A DNA stretch of 64,000 nucleotides from Lysinibacillus sp. PLM2 (GTDB lineage: Bacteria > Bacillota > Bacilli > Bacillales_A > Planococcaceae), in contig AP025689.1 in assembly GCA_023168345.1 (NCBI GenBank), forward strand, positions 2,168,001-2,232,000, in the 5' to 3' direction. Shown in pieces: positions 8,608-16,674 of the stretch. The position numbers were made by a program, and so were the translations under genes. Every line of letters begins with the position of its first letter. Position 1 is the stretch's first letter. The notes under the pieces are model-generated. The model was not told the DNA's origin. It searched no databases and saw only the letters and a list, made by a program, of their open reading frames with translations.

Positions 8608-8624
8608 TGTCAGAATTTATTACA
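8608..8624 (-). promoter_or_regulatory. GlnR/TnrA-type box, distal to amt
   Basis: TGTCAGAATTTATTACA fits TGTNAN7TNACA exactly. Centre 8616 is exactly 100 bases from the proximal box. The remainder of the intergenic stretch (8625-8834) is AT-rich and shows no gene. Confidence 0.55.
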
Positions 8625-8834
8625 CGGAGGCTTATGTGAATTATTGTTACATCAATCTTTAAACCGCTTACAATTTTTTCATACTTTTTACGATTTTAAT
8701 AATTCCTATATGCCCCCACTAAATAAATTTTCATTTATTTCAAAAAATAAATGCTTTTAATTGTTTACGAGAGGTTGTCGCTAATTGATTTTTTGTATTT
8801 CTTTTTTACTACACAGCTTACATGATTCAGCAAT

Positions 8835-8876
8835 AAAAAAATTCTCAAAAGTTGATTAAACCTTTGAGAATTTTTT
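8835..8876 (-). terminator. Terminator of the 8881-9099 gene
   Basis: Stem AAAAAATTCTCAAA / TTTGAGAATTTTTT directly after the stop codon of the small minus-strand gene. Confidence 0.8.
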
Positions 8877-8880
8877 CGTA

Positions 8881-9099
8881 TTAATTTAAATGGATATCGG
8901 TGAGATAGCTAGGGAAGATATATATTCCATCAATTAAATCTATATCGTAGTGTTTTTGCCTAAATTTTGAATGATATACGTATTCCATTAGTATAATTTC
9001 TTCGTCAGTTACTTCACATAGTACACCAGAGATTGATAATCCATTTTTAAAAGCAACACCTATCGGCTGGCCAACCAAGGACTTTATTCGATCATTCAT
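8881..9099 (-). CDS. Small LSm-like hypothetical protein
   Basis: 72 residues when started at the ATG at 9099, which has AAGGGGGC ideally placed upstream; the longer open frame has no ribosome site. The sequence IKSLVGQPIGVAFKNGLSISGVLCEVTDEEIILMEY (positions 5-40) has the strand pattern of an Sm-fold barrel (G-x-P-V/I-x-V, then GxL, then xxxIxL), but it is not Hfq. A further tail DGIYIFPSYL follows. No function is assigned. It is monocistronic, with its own terminator. Confidence 0.65.
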   Translation of the reverse strand: MNDRIKSLVGQPIGVAFKNGLSISGVLCEVTDEEIILMEYVYHSKFRQKHYDIDLIDGIYIFPSYLTDIHLN

Positions 9100-9185
9100 G
9101 ATATTAGCCCCCTTATATTCTAGAGTATGACTATGAACACAAAAGAGCTGTGCGATTGCCTTTCTACTTATTATATAAAAATTAT

Positions 9186-9218
9186 ATAAAAAAACTCCGT
9201 TCACTTTTCGAACGGAGT
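9186..9218 (-). terminator. Terminator of the 9226-9459 gene
   Basis: Stem ACTCCGTTC / GAACGGAGT with a seven-base loop followed on the minus strand by TTTTTTATATAAT. Confidence 0.85.
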
Positions 9219-9225
9219 AATGTAA

Positions 9226-9459
9226 TCATCTTTTTCTATTCCCTCTCATTAACTTTTCAAATCGTTCCATCATTGGATCTTTTCTCGGAGTGAAATGAAA
9301 TGGATTCTTCTCCATCCCAAACTCCTCATTTTGGTTTGCTTTAGTAAAAACGCTTAACTTGTCTCCAGCAGTTGCTGTTGGATCATTTATAATGCTTTCT
9401 TCTTTACCATCAAAATGAGGGGTTGCCTCTACATGTTGGTTGTCTGTATCTCTTGGCAT
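9226..9459 (-). CDS. Hypothetical small hydrophilic protein
   Basis: 77 residues, strongly charged and probably disordered: acidic N-terminal half, basic C-terminus MERFEKLMRGNRKR. AAAGGAG precedes the ATG and a clean terminator follows, so it is very likely a real gene. I do not recognise a family. Its size and composition resemble small sporulation or stress proteins of Bacillales, but nothing in the sequence proves this. Confidence 0.6.
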   Translation of the reverse strand: MPRDTDNQHVEATPHFDGKEESIINDPTATAGDKLSVFTKANQNEEFGMEKNPFHFTPRKDPMMERFEKLMRGNRKR

Positions 9460-9639
9460 ATTTTCATCTCCTTTGATTTTTAATATGACAAAGGCAGATA
9501 AGAATTATGCATAATTTTTTTATAAATGTTACTTTTTCTATCATAATGCAAATTTTATCCAGAAATGAATGATGAAGTTTTAAATTTATAAAATTCTTAA
9601 CAAAGTCCAAACTAAATTTAGTTTTTTATAATAAATGCT

Positions 9640-9717
9640 TTGACATGAGAAAAAAAATACGTTAAATTACGTAAGGGCGAACAATAATAGCCTAATTTTT
9701 AAAAAATATTCGTTTTT
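9640..9717 (+). promoter_or_regulatory. guaC promoter with PurR-box-like pair
   Basis: TTGACA (9640-9645) and TTAAAT (9662-9667) are 16 bases apart. Just downstream lie two PurBox-like elements in opposite orientation: GCGAACAAT (9677-9685) and, on the minus strand, AAAACGAATATT (9716-9705). They resemble the Bacillus PurBox core CCGAACAWT with mismatches. A pair positioned around and after the start site fits repression by PurR. A short TACGT-N6-ACGTA repeat (9658-9673) overlaps the -10. Confidence 0.5.
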
Positions 9718-9730
9718 TGAGGTGTATATG

Positions 9731-10714
9731 ATGGATAATGTATTTGATTACGAAGATATTCAACTAATTCCTAATAAATGTATCGTAAATAGCCGTTCTG
9801 AATGTGATACTTCTGTAATGTTTGGTGGATTTAAATTTAAACTTCCTGTTGTGCCAGCAAATATGCAAACAATTATTGATGAAAAAATTGCTGTTATGTT
9901 AGCTGAAAATGGTTACTTCTATATTATGCACCGTTTCAATCCAGAGACTCGCGCAGATTTTATTAAGGATATGCATGCACGTAAGTTAATCGCTTCTATT
10001 AGTGTAGGAGTTAAAGAAGAAGAATATAAATTTATAGAACAATTAGCAATCGAAGATTTAGTTCCTGAATTTATTACGATTGATATCGCACATGGTCATT
10101 CTAATGCTGTGATAAACATGATTAAACATATTAAAAATCATTTACCACAAAGCTTTGTTATCGCAGGTAATGTCGGTACTCCAGAAGCTGTAAGAGAATT
10201 AGAAAACGCTGGTGCCGATGCAACAAAGGTTGGTATCGGACCTGGTAAAGTTTGTATTACAAAAATCAAAACAGGTTTTGGAACTGGTGGTTGGCAATTA
10301 GCAGCACTTCGTTGGTGTGCAAAAGCTGCAACGAAACCTATTATTGCAGACGGTGGAATTCGTACTCACGGTGACATCGCTAAATCCGTTCGTTTTGGTG
10401 CATCTATGGTAATGATTGGTTCTTTATTTGCTGGACATGAAGAATCACCAGGCCAAACGATTACAAAAGATGGAAAAATGTTCAAAGAATACTTTGGATC
10501 TGCATCTGAATTCCAAAAAGGTGAAAAGAAAAACGTTGAAGGTAAAAAAATGTACGTGGAGCATAAAGGATCTTTAAAAGATACTTTAGTAGAAATGGAA
10601 CAGGATTTGCAATCATCAATCTCTTATGCCGGTGGGAATAAATTAGAAGCTATCCGCACTGTAGATTATGTTGTCGTAAAAAATTCTATCTTCAATGGTG
10701 ATAAAGTATACTAA
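9731..10714 (+). CDS. guaC: GMP reductase
   Basis: 327 residues starting [17 protein letters not shown]. It has the IMP dehydrogenase/GMP reductase barrel with the active-site cysteine loop [23 protein letters not shown] (near residues 168-190; Cys in GKVCI) and the phosphate loop [14 protein letters not shown]. The CTGFG-type pattern and lack of CBS domains separate it from GuaB. It deaminates GMP to IMP with NADPH for purine salvage. The ATG at 9731 is preferred because TGAGGTG lies seven bases upstream. Monocistronic. Confidence 0.95.
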   Translation: MDNVFDYEDIQLIPNKCIVNSRSECDTSVMFGGFKFKLPVVPANMQTIIDEKIAVMLAENGYFYIMHRFNPETRADFIKDMHARKLIASISVGVKEEEYKFIEQLAIEDLVPEFITIDIAHGHSNAVINMIKHIKNHLPQSFVIAGNVGTPEAVRELENAGADATKVGIGPGKVCITKIKTGFGTGGWQLAALRWCAKAATKPIIADGGIRTHGDIAKSVRFGASMVMIGSLFAGHEESPGQTITKDGKMFKEYFGSASEFQKGEKKNVEGKKMYVEHKGSLKDTLVEMEQDLQSSISYAGGNKLEAIRTVDYVVVKNSIFNGDKVY

Positions 10715-10747
10715 ACCGACTTTTACTAACTAATCATTAATGCAAAT

Positions 10748-10794
10748 AAAAGAAACGAATAGATTTATTTATATAAATCTACTCGTTTCTTTTC
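10748..10794. terminator. Bidirectional terminator, guaC / ehuA
   Basis: Long stem AAAAGAAACGAATAGATTTA paired with TAAATCTACTCGTTTCTTTT, nearly perfect, between convergent genes, with A-rich and T-rich flanks. Confidence 0.88.
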
Positions 10795-10849
10795 ATTTCT
10801 TCATAAAATGAACATCTATTTATAAGTAATGTCCTCATGTTTATAACAC

Positions 10850-11665
10850 CTATGCTTTTCTAAATCTACGTAAGAACGATTGAAGACGTTCGTTGTTAGA
10901 ATGACCTAACACTTCTGAAGCTGTCCCCTGTTCTGCTATAACCCCTTGATCTAAAAATAGTACTCTATCTGCCACATTTAAAGCAAAGTCCATCTCGTGT
11001 GTGACAAGTACCATTGCCATATCCTCATTGCGGGCAATATCACGAATTACTTCTAAAACTTCTCCAACTAGTTCTGGGTCTAATGCGGAAGTAACTTCAT
11101 CAAACAACATGATTTTAGGTCGCATAACTAGTGCCCTCGCCATTGCAACTCTCTGCTTTTGACCACCTGATAACTGAGAAGGATAATTATTTAGTTTATC
11201 CCCTAATCCTACTCTTTCAAGCATCTGGATAGATCTTTCTCGTACTTCCTCCTGCTTTTCATTTTTCACATGAATTGGTGCTGCCATACAATTATCTAAA
11301 ATTGTCATGTGGGGAAATAAATTAAAATGCTGAAATACCATTCCAATATCCCCCCGAACCTCCCTTAAATGTTGTTCATTTGCTCGGACGAGTTCACCTT
11401 TCTTTTCCATCTTCCATAGGTTTTTATCTCCAACAAATATATCGCCAGAAGTAGGCTCTTCTAGGGTCATTAACATTCGAATAATAGTAGTTTTTCCTGA
11501 TCCACTTGGACCAATAACTGCTATTTTTTCTCCAGAGTGGATATCAAGATTAATTCCTTTTAAAACATGTACATCTCCAAAGGATTTTGTTACATCCCGA
11601 TATTTTACAATAGCATCACTGTTTTTCTTTTCTTCTTTCGTTTTCAAAGTTAATGTCTCAGCCAA
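10850..11665 (-). CDS. ehuA: EhuA, ATPase of ectoine/hydroxyectoine ABC importer
   Basis: 271 residues. Walker A GPSGSGKTT (near 53), Q-loop, ABC signature LSGGQKQRVAMARAL, Walker B IMLFDEVTSALD and switch histidine LVTHEMDF are all present, as in polar amino-acid importers. A charged leader of about 20 residues precedes the domain. The start is TTG with AAGGGGGAA upstream. It is the last gene of the doeA-to-ehuA run, and its substrate assignment comes from EhuB and the catabolic genes beside it. Confidence 0.85.
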   Translation of the reverse strand: MAETLTLKTKEEKKNSDAIVKYRDVTKSFGDVHVLKGINLDIHSGEKIAVIGPSGSGKTTIIRMLMTLEEPTSGDIFVGDKNLWKMEKKGELVRANEQHLREVRGDIGMVFQHFNLFPHMTILDNCMAAPIHVKNEKQEEVRERSIQMLERVGLGDKLNNYPSQLSGGQKQRVAMARALVMRPKIMLFDEVTSALDPELVGEVLEVIRDIARNEDMAMVLVTHEMDFALNVADRVLFLDQGVIAEQGTASEVLGHSNNERLQSFLRRFRKA

Positions 11666-11680
11666 TAGAAATTCCCCCTT

Positions 11681-12403
11681 CTAAATGGATACTTTTAAGT
11701 TTTTCTTTCTCGCTTTTTTTAATAATGCATTTTTATCAAATCTTGTATTCATCTTTACTTCAAGCTTTTTAATAAGTATTGAGGATGGATAACTAAGTAT
11801 TAAGAAAATAATCCCCACAATTGTTAATGGTTCTAGATAAGCAAAATTCAAAGCTCCATAGGAATTAGCCATGTATAAAATTCCACCGACGCTGATTGTC
11901 GATGCGATCGGAACTTCTTTAAACATAATAATGAAATAATTTCCTAACATCGGTATAGTTGGAGGAATTGCTTGTGGTAATATAATTTTTTTCCATTTAT
12001 CTAATGTAGAAAAATTCAACGCAACTGAAGCTTCCCACTGTCCTTTATCAACGCTTTCGATACCTGCACGATAAATTTCGCCAATATACGTACTATAATG
12101 GATTCCAATACCTAATACCGCGCAAGTAAATGGTTCCAATGTCACACCTACAACAGGCAATACAGGTAATGCATAAAAGATAAAGAATAACTGAACTAAA
12201 AGAGGGGTTGATCTGATAAATTCCATAAACCAAGTAACAATCCAAATGAAGAATTTACTTGGTACACTTCGAAGAATAACCCACACAAATCCAAATATTA
12301 AAGCAAATGCAAAGCACGCAAATGTTAAACCTACTGTTATACCTAGACCTTTTAATACAATTGGTAATGCTTCAAAAAAGGTTTCCCATTTCCAATTATT
12401 CAT
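11681..12403 (-). CDS. ehuD: EhuD, permease of ectoine/hydroxyectoine ABC importer
   Basis: 240 residues, about five membrane helices, with the HisM/GlnP-type permease pattern EFIRSTPLLVQLFFIFYALP and the EAA coupling loop EASVALNFSTLDKWKKIILPQAIPP. Its ATG overlaps the ehuC stop (TGATG). Pairs with EhuC as the heterodimeric membrane channel. A polar amino-acid substrate would be equally compatible with this subunit alone. Confidence 0.82.
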   Translation of the reverse strand: MNNWKWETFFEALPIVLKGLGITVGLTFACFAFALIFGFVWVILRSVPSKFFIWIVTWFMEFIRSTPLLVQLFFIFYALPVLPVVGVTLEPFTCAVLGIGIHYSTYIGEIYRAGIESVDKGQWEASVALNFSTLDKWKKIILPQAIPPTIPMLGNYFIIMFKEVPIASTISVGGILYMANSYGALNFAYLEPLTIVGIIFLILSYPSSILIKKLEVKMNTRFDKNALLKKARKKNLKVSI

Positions 12404-13062
12404 CAGCTTGCCACCCCTCTCTTAGCAATGCTTTCTCCTTTTCTAGTTAACCAAATTAACGGAAGTGCAAGAACGAAATACATGATTAATACCGCAACAT
12501 AAATAAGCGGTGCTTGGGATAAGTTTGTACTTCTCATAATATCTCCGTAGTATAAAATGTCTCTCATACCAATTAAAGATACAAGGGACGTCGCTTTCAT
12601 CATCTGAATCGTATAATTACCAAACTCTGGTAACATCATCCGAACTGCTTGCGGTAATATAATGTACCGCATTCTTTGAAATGAGGACATGTTTAAGGCA
12701 ATACCAGCTTCTGTTTGTCCTTTGTCCACAGCTAAAACGGAGCTTCTTACAACCTCTGACAAATAGGCACCATAGTTTAGTCCGATAGCAATGACACCTG
12801 TCCACCAATTTGACCCTAATTGTATTCCGAATAACATTGGTATAGCGTAATATAGCCAGAATAGCTGAACAATTAGTGATGTACCTCGGAAAACTTCAAC
12901 ATATACACCCGTAATACCGCTTATTAATTTATTTTTTGATAGTTTAGACAATCCTGCTATAAAAGCCATAAAATATGCAATTAATGCAGAAACGACTAAT
13001 ACCGAAACGGTTATACCAAAACCTCTCATGAGCTGAGGAAATATGTCAATTAGTGTGCTAAT
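12403..13062 (-). CDS. ehuC: EhuC, permease of ectoine/hydroxyectoine ABC importer; likely ATT start
   Basis: The first ATG (13029) would give 208 residues but has no ribosome site and begins inside the usual N-terminal segment. The same frame extends to an ATT at 13062 preceded by AGAAGGGA ten bases upstream. It then reads STLIDIFPQLMRGFGITVSV, the expected beginning for this permease family (219 residues). I therefore place the start at ATT. Membrane helices, VEVFRGTSLIVQLFWLYYAIP and the EAA loop EAGIALNMSSFQRMRYIILPQAVR follow. A terminator-like hairpin separates it from ehuB upstream. Confidence 0.8.
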   Translation of the reverse strand: MSTLIDIFPQLMRGFGITVSVLVVSALIAYFMAFIAGLSKLSKNKLISGITGVYVEVFRGTSLIVQLFWLYYAIPMLFGIQLGSNWWTGVIAIGLNYGAYLSEVVRSSVLAVDKGQTEAGIALNMSSFQRMRYIILPQAVRMMLPEFGNYTIQMMKATSLVSLIGMRDILYYGDIMRSTNLSQAPLIYVAVLIMYFVLALPLIWLTRKGESIAKRGVAS

Positions 13063-13102
13063 ATTAGATCATTCCCTTCTCTCTCATCAATTAATATCTT
13101 AT

Positions 13103-13147
13103 GAAAAAATAGGGACAGCTTATAATGAAAGAAGCTTGTCCCTATTA
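13103..13147 (-). terminator. Terminator-like hairpin between ehuB and ehuC
   Basis: Stem AATAGGGACAAGCTT / AAGCTGTCCCTATT on the minus strand followed by TTTTTTC. It probably ends most transcripts after the binding-protein gene and allows partial read-through to the permease genes. Confidence 0.8.
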
Positions 13148-13180
13148 ATCTAGCAATCCATCATTTAAGAAATAGTAGAA

Positions 13181-14101
13181 TTAACCCTGACCTGCGCAAA
13201 CTTGTTCAGTTGTTATTTCTCCCACTTCTACCATATTACTTATTTCACTAAAACCGTTTGCTTCTAGTAGTTCTGCAATTGTTCCATTCTCTTTCAGCTC
13301 TTGTAGTTTTTCATTATATGCATCACGTAATTCTTGATCTTCAAGATTAAATGCAGCAGCACCATAGCTTGGTACGCCTTCAACATCTGGTTGTTCAAAT
13401 GTTTCAACAAACTCTAACGCATCCGTTCCCGCAGAAACTAACGCCATTTTTACAGTCATTTCAGTTCCTGTTGTAGCATGAGCACGTCCTGCTTGAACAG
13501 CAGAGAATGTAGCAGGGATATCCGGAGCTGTAATAATTTGATCAGGACTTACACCTTCCTCTTGTAAAAAGCCAATTTCCGTTGTCCCTTCCATTACAAC
13601 TACTTTTAATTCCGGATTTGCAGCGATATCTTTATAACTTTGGATATTATGCGGGTTTCCTGTTTGAACGATTAAACCTTCACCGTATTTCATTTCTGGC
13701 TCACTAAATAACACTCTCTCACAGCGATCAGGGTTGATGGCCATACCAGCAGTGATAACATCGAATTGTCCTGCTTGCACACCTGGAATTAATTGACCAA
13801 AATCAGCTAATTGTGCTTCTACATTTTCAATGCCTAGCTCTTTAAAAACAGCTTTTGCAATGTCAACATTAGCCCCCTTTAATTCACCATTTTCTTCATA
13901 TGCATATGGGACCTCATTGGCAAAACCAATTTTGACTGTTCCAGCTTCCTGTAGTTTCTCTAATTTTGATGGTTCACTTGCTGTTGTAGTTTCAGAAGAA
14001 GCATTTTCCTCTGCTGGTTCACTAGATTCACCAGTTCCTCCACAGGCAGCTAATACAAGGATGACTAATGTAGTTAATAGCATTAATACGTGTTTTTTCA
14101 T
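13181..14101 (-). CDS. ehuB: EhuB, ectoine/hydroxyectoine-binding lipoprotein
   Basis: 306 residues. A lipoprotein signal ends at the lipobox LVLAAC (Cys near 20), then a Ser/Glu/Thr-rich linker precedes the family 3 solute-binding domain. VKIGFANEVPYAYEENGE and ITAGMAINPDRCERVLFSEPE match the EhuB pattern and differ from generic amino-acid binders. The C-terminal CAGQG and the internal DRCER cysteines are also notable. It delivers substrate to EhuCD. GGAGGAGG precedes the ATG. Confidence 0.83.
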   Translation of the reverse strand: MKKHVLMLLTTLVILVLAACGGTGESSEPAEENASSETTTASEPSKLEKLQEAGTVKIGFANEVPYAYEENGELKGANVDIAKAVFKELGIENVEAQLADFGQLIPGVQAGQFDVITAGMAINPDRCERVLFSEPEMKYGEGLIVQTGNPHNIQSYKDIAANPELKVVVMEGTTEIGFLQEEGVSPDQIITAPDIPATFSAVQAGRAHATTGTEMTVKMALVSAGTDALEFVETFEQPDVEGVPSYGAAAFNLEDQELRDAYNEKLQELKENGTIAELLEANGFSEISNMVEVGEITTEQVCAGQG

Positions 14102-14151
14102 AAAAACCCTCCTCCATATAAAATTCTATTTAAAATGTCATTAAATAGCGG

Positions 14152-15597
14152 TTAGTTGGTTTTACCTATTTTAAAGCAAACTACTTTCAGCTCAGTCATT
14201 TCTTCTATTGAAAAGGAAACGCCTTCTCTACCTATTCCTGACCCTTTAATGCCCCCAAATGGCATCGAATCGATTCTAAAATCACTACTATCGTTTACCA
14301 TTACACCTGAGTATTCCATTTCTTTAATAGCTTTAAATGCTAAATCTATGTTTTTCGTAAATATCCCTGCATGTAAGCCAAATTCAACATTGTTAGACTT
14401 TTCAATTGCTTCATTTAAATCTTCAACTCTATCTAAAATGACTACGGGTCCAAATATTTCTTCTTTTGAAATTTTATTTTCATGATCGACGTTTGTCAGT
14501 ATCGTCGGATAATAGTAAGCGCCTTTTCTTTGGCCTCCACAAAGGCAAATTGCACCTTCTTTAATCGCTTCATCCACTAGTTTTTCTACTCGGATTGCTT
14601 CTTTTTCTGTTATAAGGGGTCCCATATCTGTTAGCTCATTCATTTTATCGCCAACCTTATACTGTTTCGTACGATAAACGATCGCATTTTCAAACTCTTC
14701 ATATATGTCGTTTTCAATATAAACCCGTTGAACTCCTAAGCAATTTTGTCCAGCAGCCCAAAATGCCCCTGAAACAATGGAATCGACTGCTTCTTTCAAA
14801 TCAGCATCTTGTAATACAATACAAGGAGAATTTGATCCAAGCTCCATACTTAGCTTTTTCACTCCAGCCTTTGAAGCAATGTCATTTCCTGCCTTATTTC
14901 CACCAGTAAAAGAAATCATTCTGACAGATGGACTTGTCACAAGTACATCTCCAATCTCACTTGAATAGCCAGTTAATACTGAAAGAATTTTTTTTGGTAG
15001 ACCCGCATGCTCAAAGGCTTCTGCTAATAAAAGTGCACTTAATGGTGTGACGGTAGCAGGCTTTATGATAATAGCATTCCCGGCAGCTATAGCAGGACCT
15101 AGCTTATGAGCCACTAAATTAAGAGGATCATTAAAAGGTGTAATTGCAACGATTAAACCAACTGGTAATCGTTCAAAATAGCCGACTCTTGTTTCATTAC
15201 CTTCCATTTGGTCAAATGGAATCGTTTCTCCTTTAATACGCCTTGCCTCTTCTGCACTTAATCGAATGGTTTGAATACATCTTTTCACTTCTTTTTGAGC
15301 TTCTCGAATCGTTTTACTACTTTCTAATGCAATCGTTTCAGCAAATACATTTTTTCGATCTTCAATCCAGTTTGCAGCATTATTTAAAATCGTCATCCGT
15401 TCGTAAGTTGAGAGATTACTAGCAATTTTTGCGCCAATAACGCCTTCTTCAATTGCAATTAAGGCATCATCTTTGCTCGCAGCGGGAACCTTTGCGATAA
15501 TCTCACCGTTCTGTGGATTTTCAACTTCAATCATACTTTCCCGCCATACCCACTCACCAGCTAACAACATCTTTTTACTTAGGAGTGTTTGTTCCAT
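14152..15597 (-). CDS. NAD(P)-dependent aldehyde dehydrogenase, probable DoeC role
   Basis: 481 residues, normal length for the superfamily. Catalytic residues are visible: cysteine in AAGQNCLGVQR (near 283), glutamate in KLSMELGSNSPC (near 249), NAD loop SFTGGNKAGNDI, and GPVVILDRV. In known ectoine breakdown DoeC oxidises aspartate semialdehyde to aspartate, and this enzyme is the natural candidate here. Lactaldehyde- and succinate-semialdehyde-like enzymes look similar, so the substrate is inferred from context. It follows hom with 20 bases between and is followed by ehuB. Confidence 0.78.
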   Translation of the reverse strand: MEQTLLSKKMLLAGEWVWRESMIEVENPQNGEIIAKVPAASKDDALIAIEEGVIGAKIASNLSTYERMTILNNAANWIEDRKNVFAETIALESSKTIREAQKEVKRCIQTIRLSAEEARRIKGETIPFDQMEGNETRVGYFERLPVGLIVAITPFNDPLNLVAHKLGPAIAAGNAIIIKPATVTPLSALLLAEAFEHAGLPKKILSVLTGYSSEIGDVLVTSPSVRMISFTGGNKAGNDIASKAGVKKLSMELGSNSPCIVLQDADLKEAVDSIVSGAFWAAGQNCLGVQRVYIENDIYEEFENAIVYRTKQYKVGDKMNELTDMGPLITEKEAIRVEKLVDEAIKEGAICLCGGQRKGAYYYPTILTNVDHENKISKEEIFGPVVILDRVEDLNEAIEKSNNVEFGLHAGIFTKNIDLAFKAIKEMEYSGVMVNDSSDFRIDSMPFGGIKGSGIGREGVSFSIEEMTELKVVCFKIGKTN

Positions 15598-15618
15598 TAA
15601 CTCTCTCCTTTCTTACAA

Positions 15619-16659
15619 TTAAAGTTGTCTTCGATGAATATTAATTAAATCAATCAAAATCGAAAATCCTGTTTCAGATTTACCTGCACCTGCTCCGATT
15701 AACGTAACTGTGCCTAATAAATCGCAATGATAAGAAATAGCGTTTGTAGCTCCGTTAATACTTGCTAAAGGATGGTTTAAATCAATCATTTCTGGTTTTA
15801 CAGAAGCAGAAATTCCATCCGATGTTTTCATTAACCGAGCAATTAGCTTCCATCTTTTTCCTTCATTTTTTGCTTGCTCAATGTCCCTATCTGTTAAATG
15901 AGAGATTCCTACTCTCTCGACCGCGTCCATTTTTATTGGATGATTTAGTAGAACATTTGAAAGAATAACAATTTTATATAGAGCATCATAACCTTCGACA
16001 TCATTTGTTGGATTAGCTTCAGCGTAGCCATATTGTTGTGCTTCTTTTAACGCTTCTTCATATGAAAGACCTTCTTCCATACGTGTCAACATATAATTAG
16101 TCGTACCATTGAATATCCCTTGAATCTCGGTTATATTATTGCCTGCTAATGATGTTGTTGCCATTCTTAAAGCAGGTGTTCCACTCATTACAGAGCCTTC
16201 ATAGCCCCAACGCACATTATTTTGTTTCGCAAGAGACTTTAGTTCTTGAAATGCCAATGCAACTGGGCCTTTGTTACTCATAATGACATTTTTCCCATGA
16301 TTAAAGGCGTGTTTACAATGATCAATTGCTGGTTGACCTGTTTGAACATCAGTAAATGTTACTTCAACAATCGTTTCTGCATTTGTATTTGCAATGGTTT
16401 CAAAACTATCTAACCCTCTAATAAGCCCCGGTTGATCAGGATATGCATCAAATGAACCTGTTTCTCTAATGACTTTCAATAAATCTTCAATAGAAAGTCC
16501 TTCCGGATGATAGACGGAGCCTTTCATTAGATCACTTACTGCTACGATGGAAATTTTTAAACCATACTCATCTTCTAATTGTTGATTTTTGTTTAATACA
16601 ATTTCCGCAAAACCTTGGCCAACGACTCCAAAGCCTAATAATGCCACTCGGTGTTCCAA
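15619..16659 (-). CDS. Homoserine dehydrogenase without ACT domain, ectoine-island copy
   Basis: 346 residues. Rossmann motif LLGFGVVGQGFAEI, catalytic-lysine region VIMSNKGPVALAF, and the dimer/substrate segment GIFNGTTNYMLTRMEEGLSYEEALKEA with DVEGYDALYK are typical of homoserine dehydrogenase. The C-terminal ACT regulatory domain of Bacillus Hom is absent, so threonine feedback is unlikely and a catabolic role is plausible: aspartate semialdehyde to homoserine or the reverse. The TTG at 16659 has GGAGGAG six bases upstream. It abuts the amidohydrolase gene. This enzyme is not part of the described ectoine pathway. Confidence 0.85.
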   Translation of the reverse strand: MEHRVALLGFGVVGQGFAEIVLNKNQQLEDEYGLKISIVAVSDLMKGSVYHPEGLSIEDLLKVIRETGSFDAYPDQPGLIRGLDSFETIANTNAETIVEVTFTDVQTGQPAIDHCKHAFNHGKNVIMSNKGPVALAFQELKSLAKQNNVRWGYEGSVMSGTPALRMATTSLAGNNITEIQGIFNGTTNYMLTRMEEGLSYEEALKEAQQYGYAEANPTNDVEGYDALYKIVILSNVLLNHPIKMDAVERVGISHLTDRDIEQAKNEGKRWKLIARLMKTSDGISASVKPEMIDLNHPLASINGATNAISYHCDLLGTVTLIGAGAGKSETGFSILIDLINIHRRQL

Positions 16660-16674
16660 AATATACTCCTCCAA

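Noticed and set aside
9458-9730. G-box (guanine) riboswitch before guaC
   Set aside because: The purine riboswitch core could not be recognised; PurR-box-like elements explain the region better.
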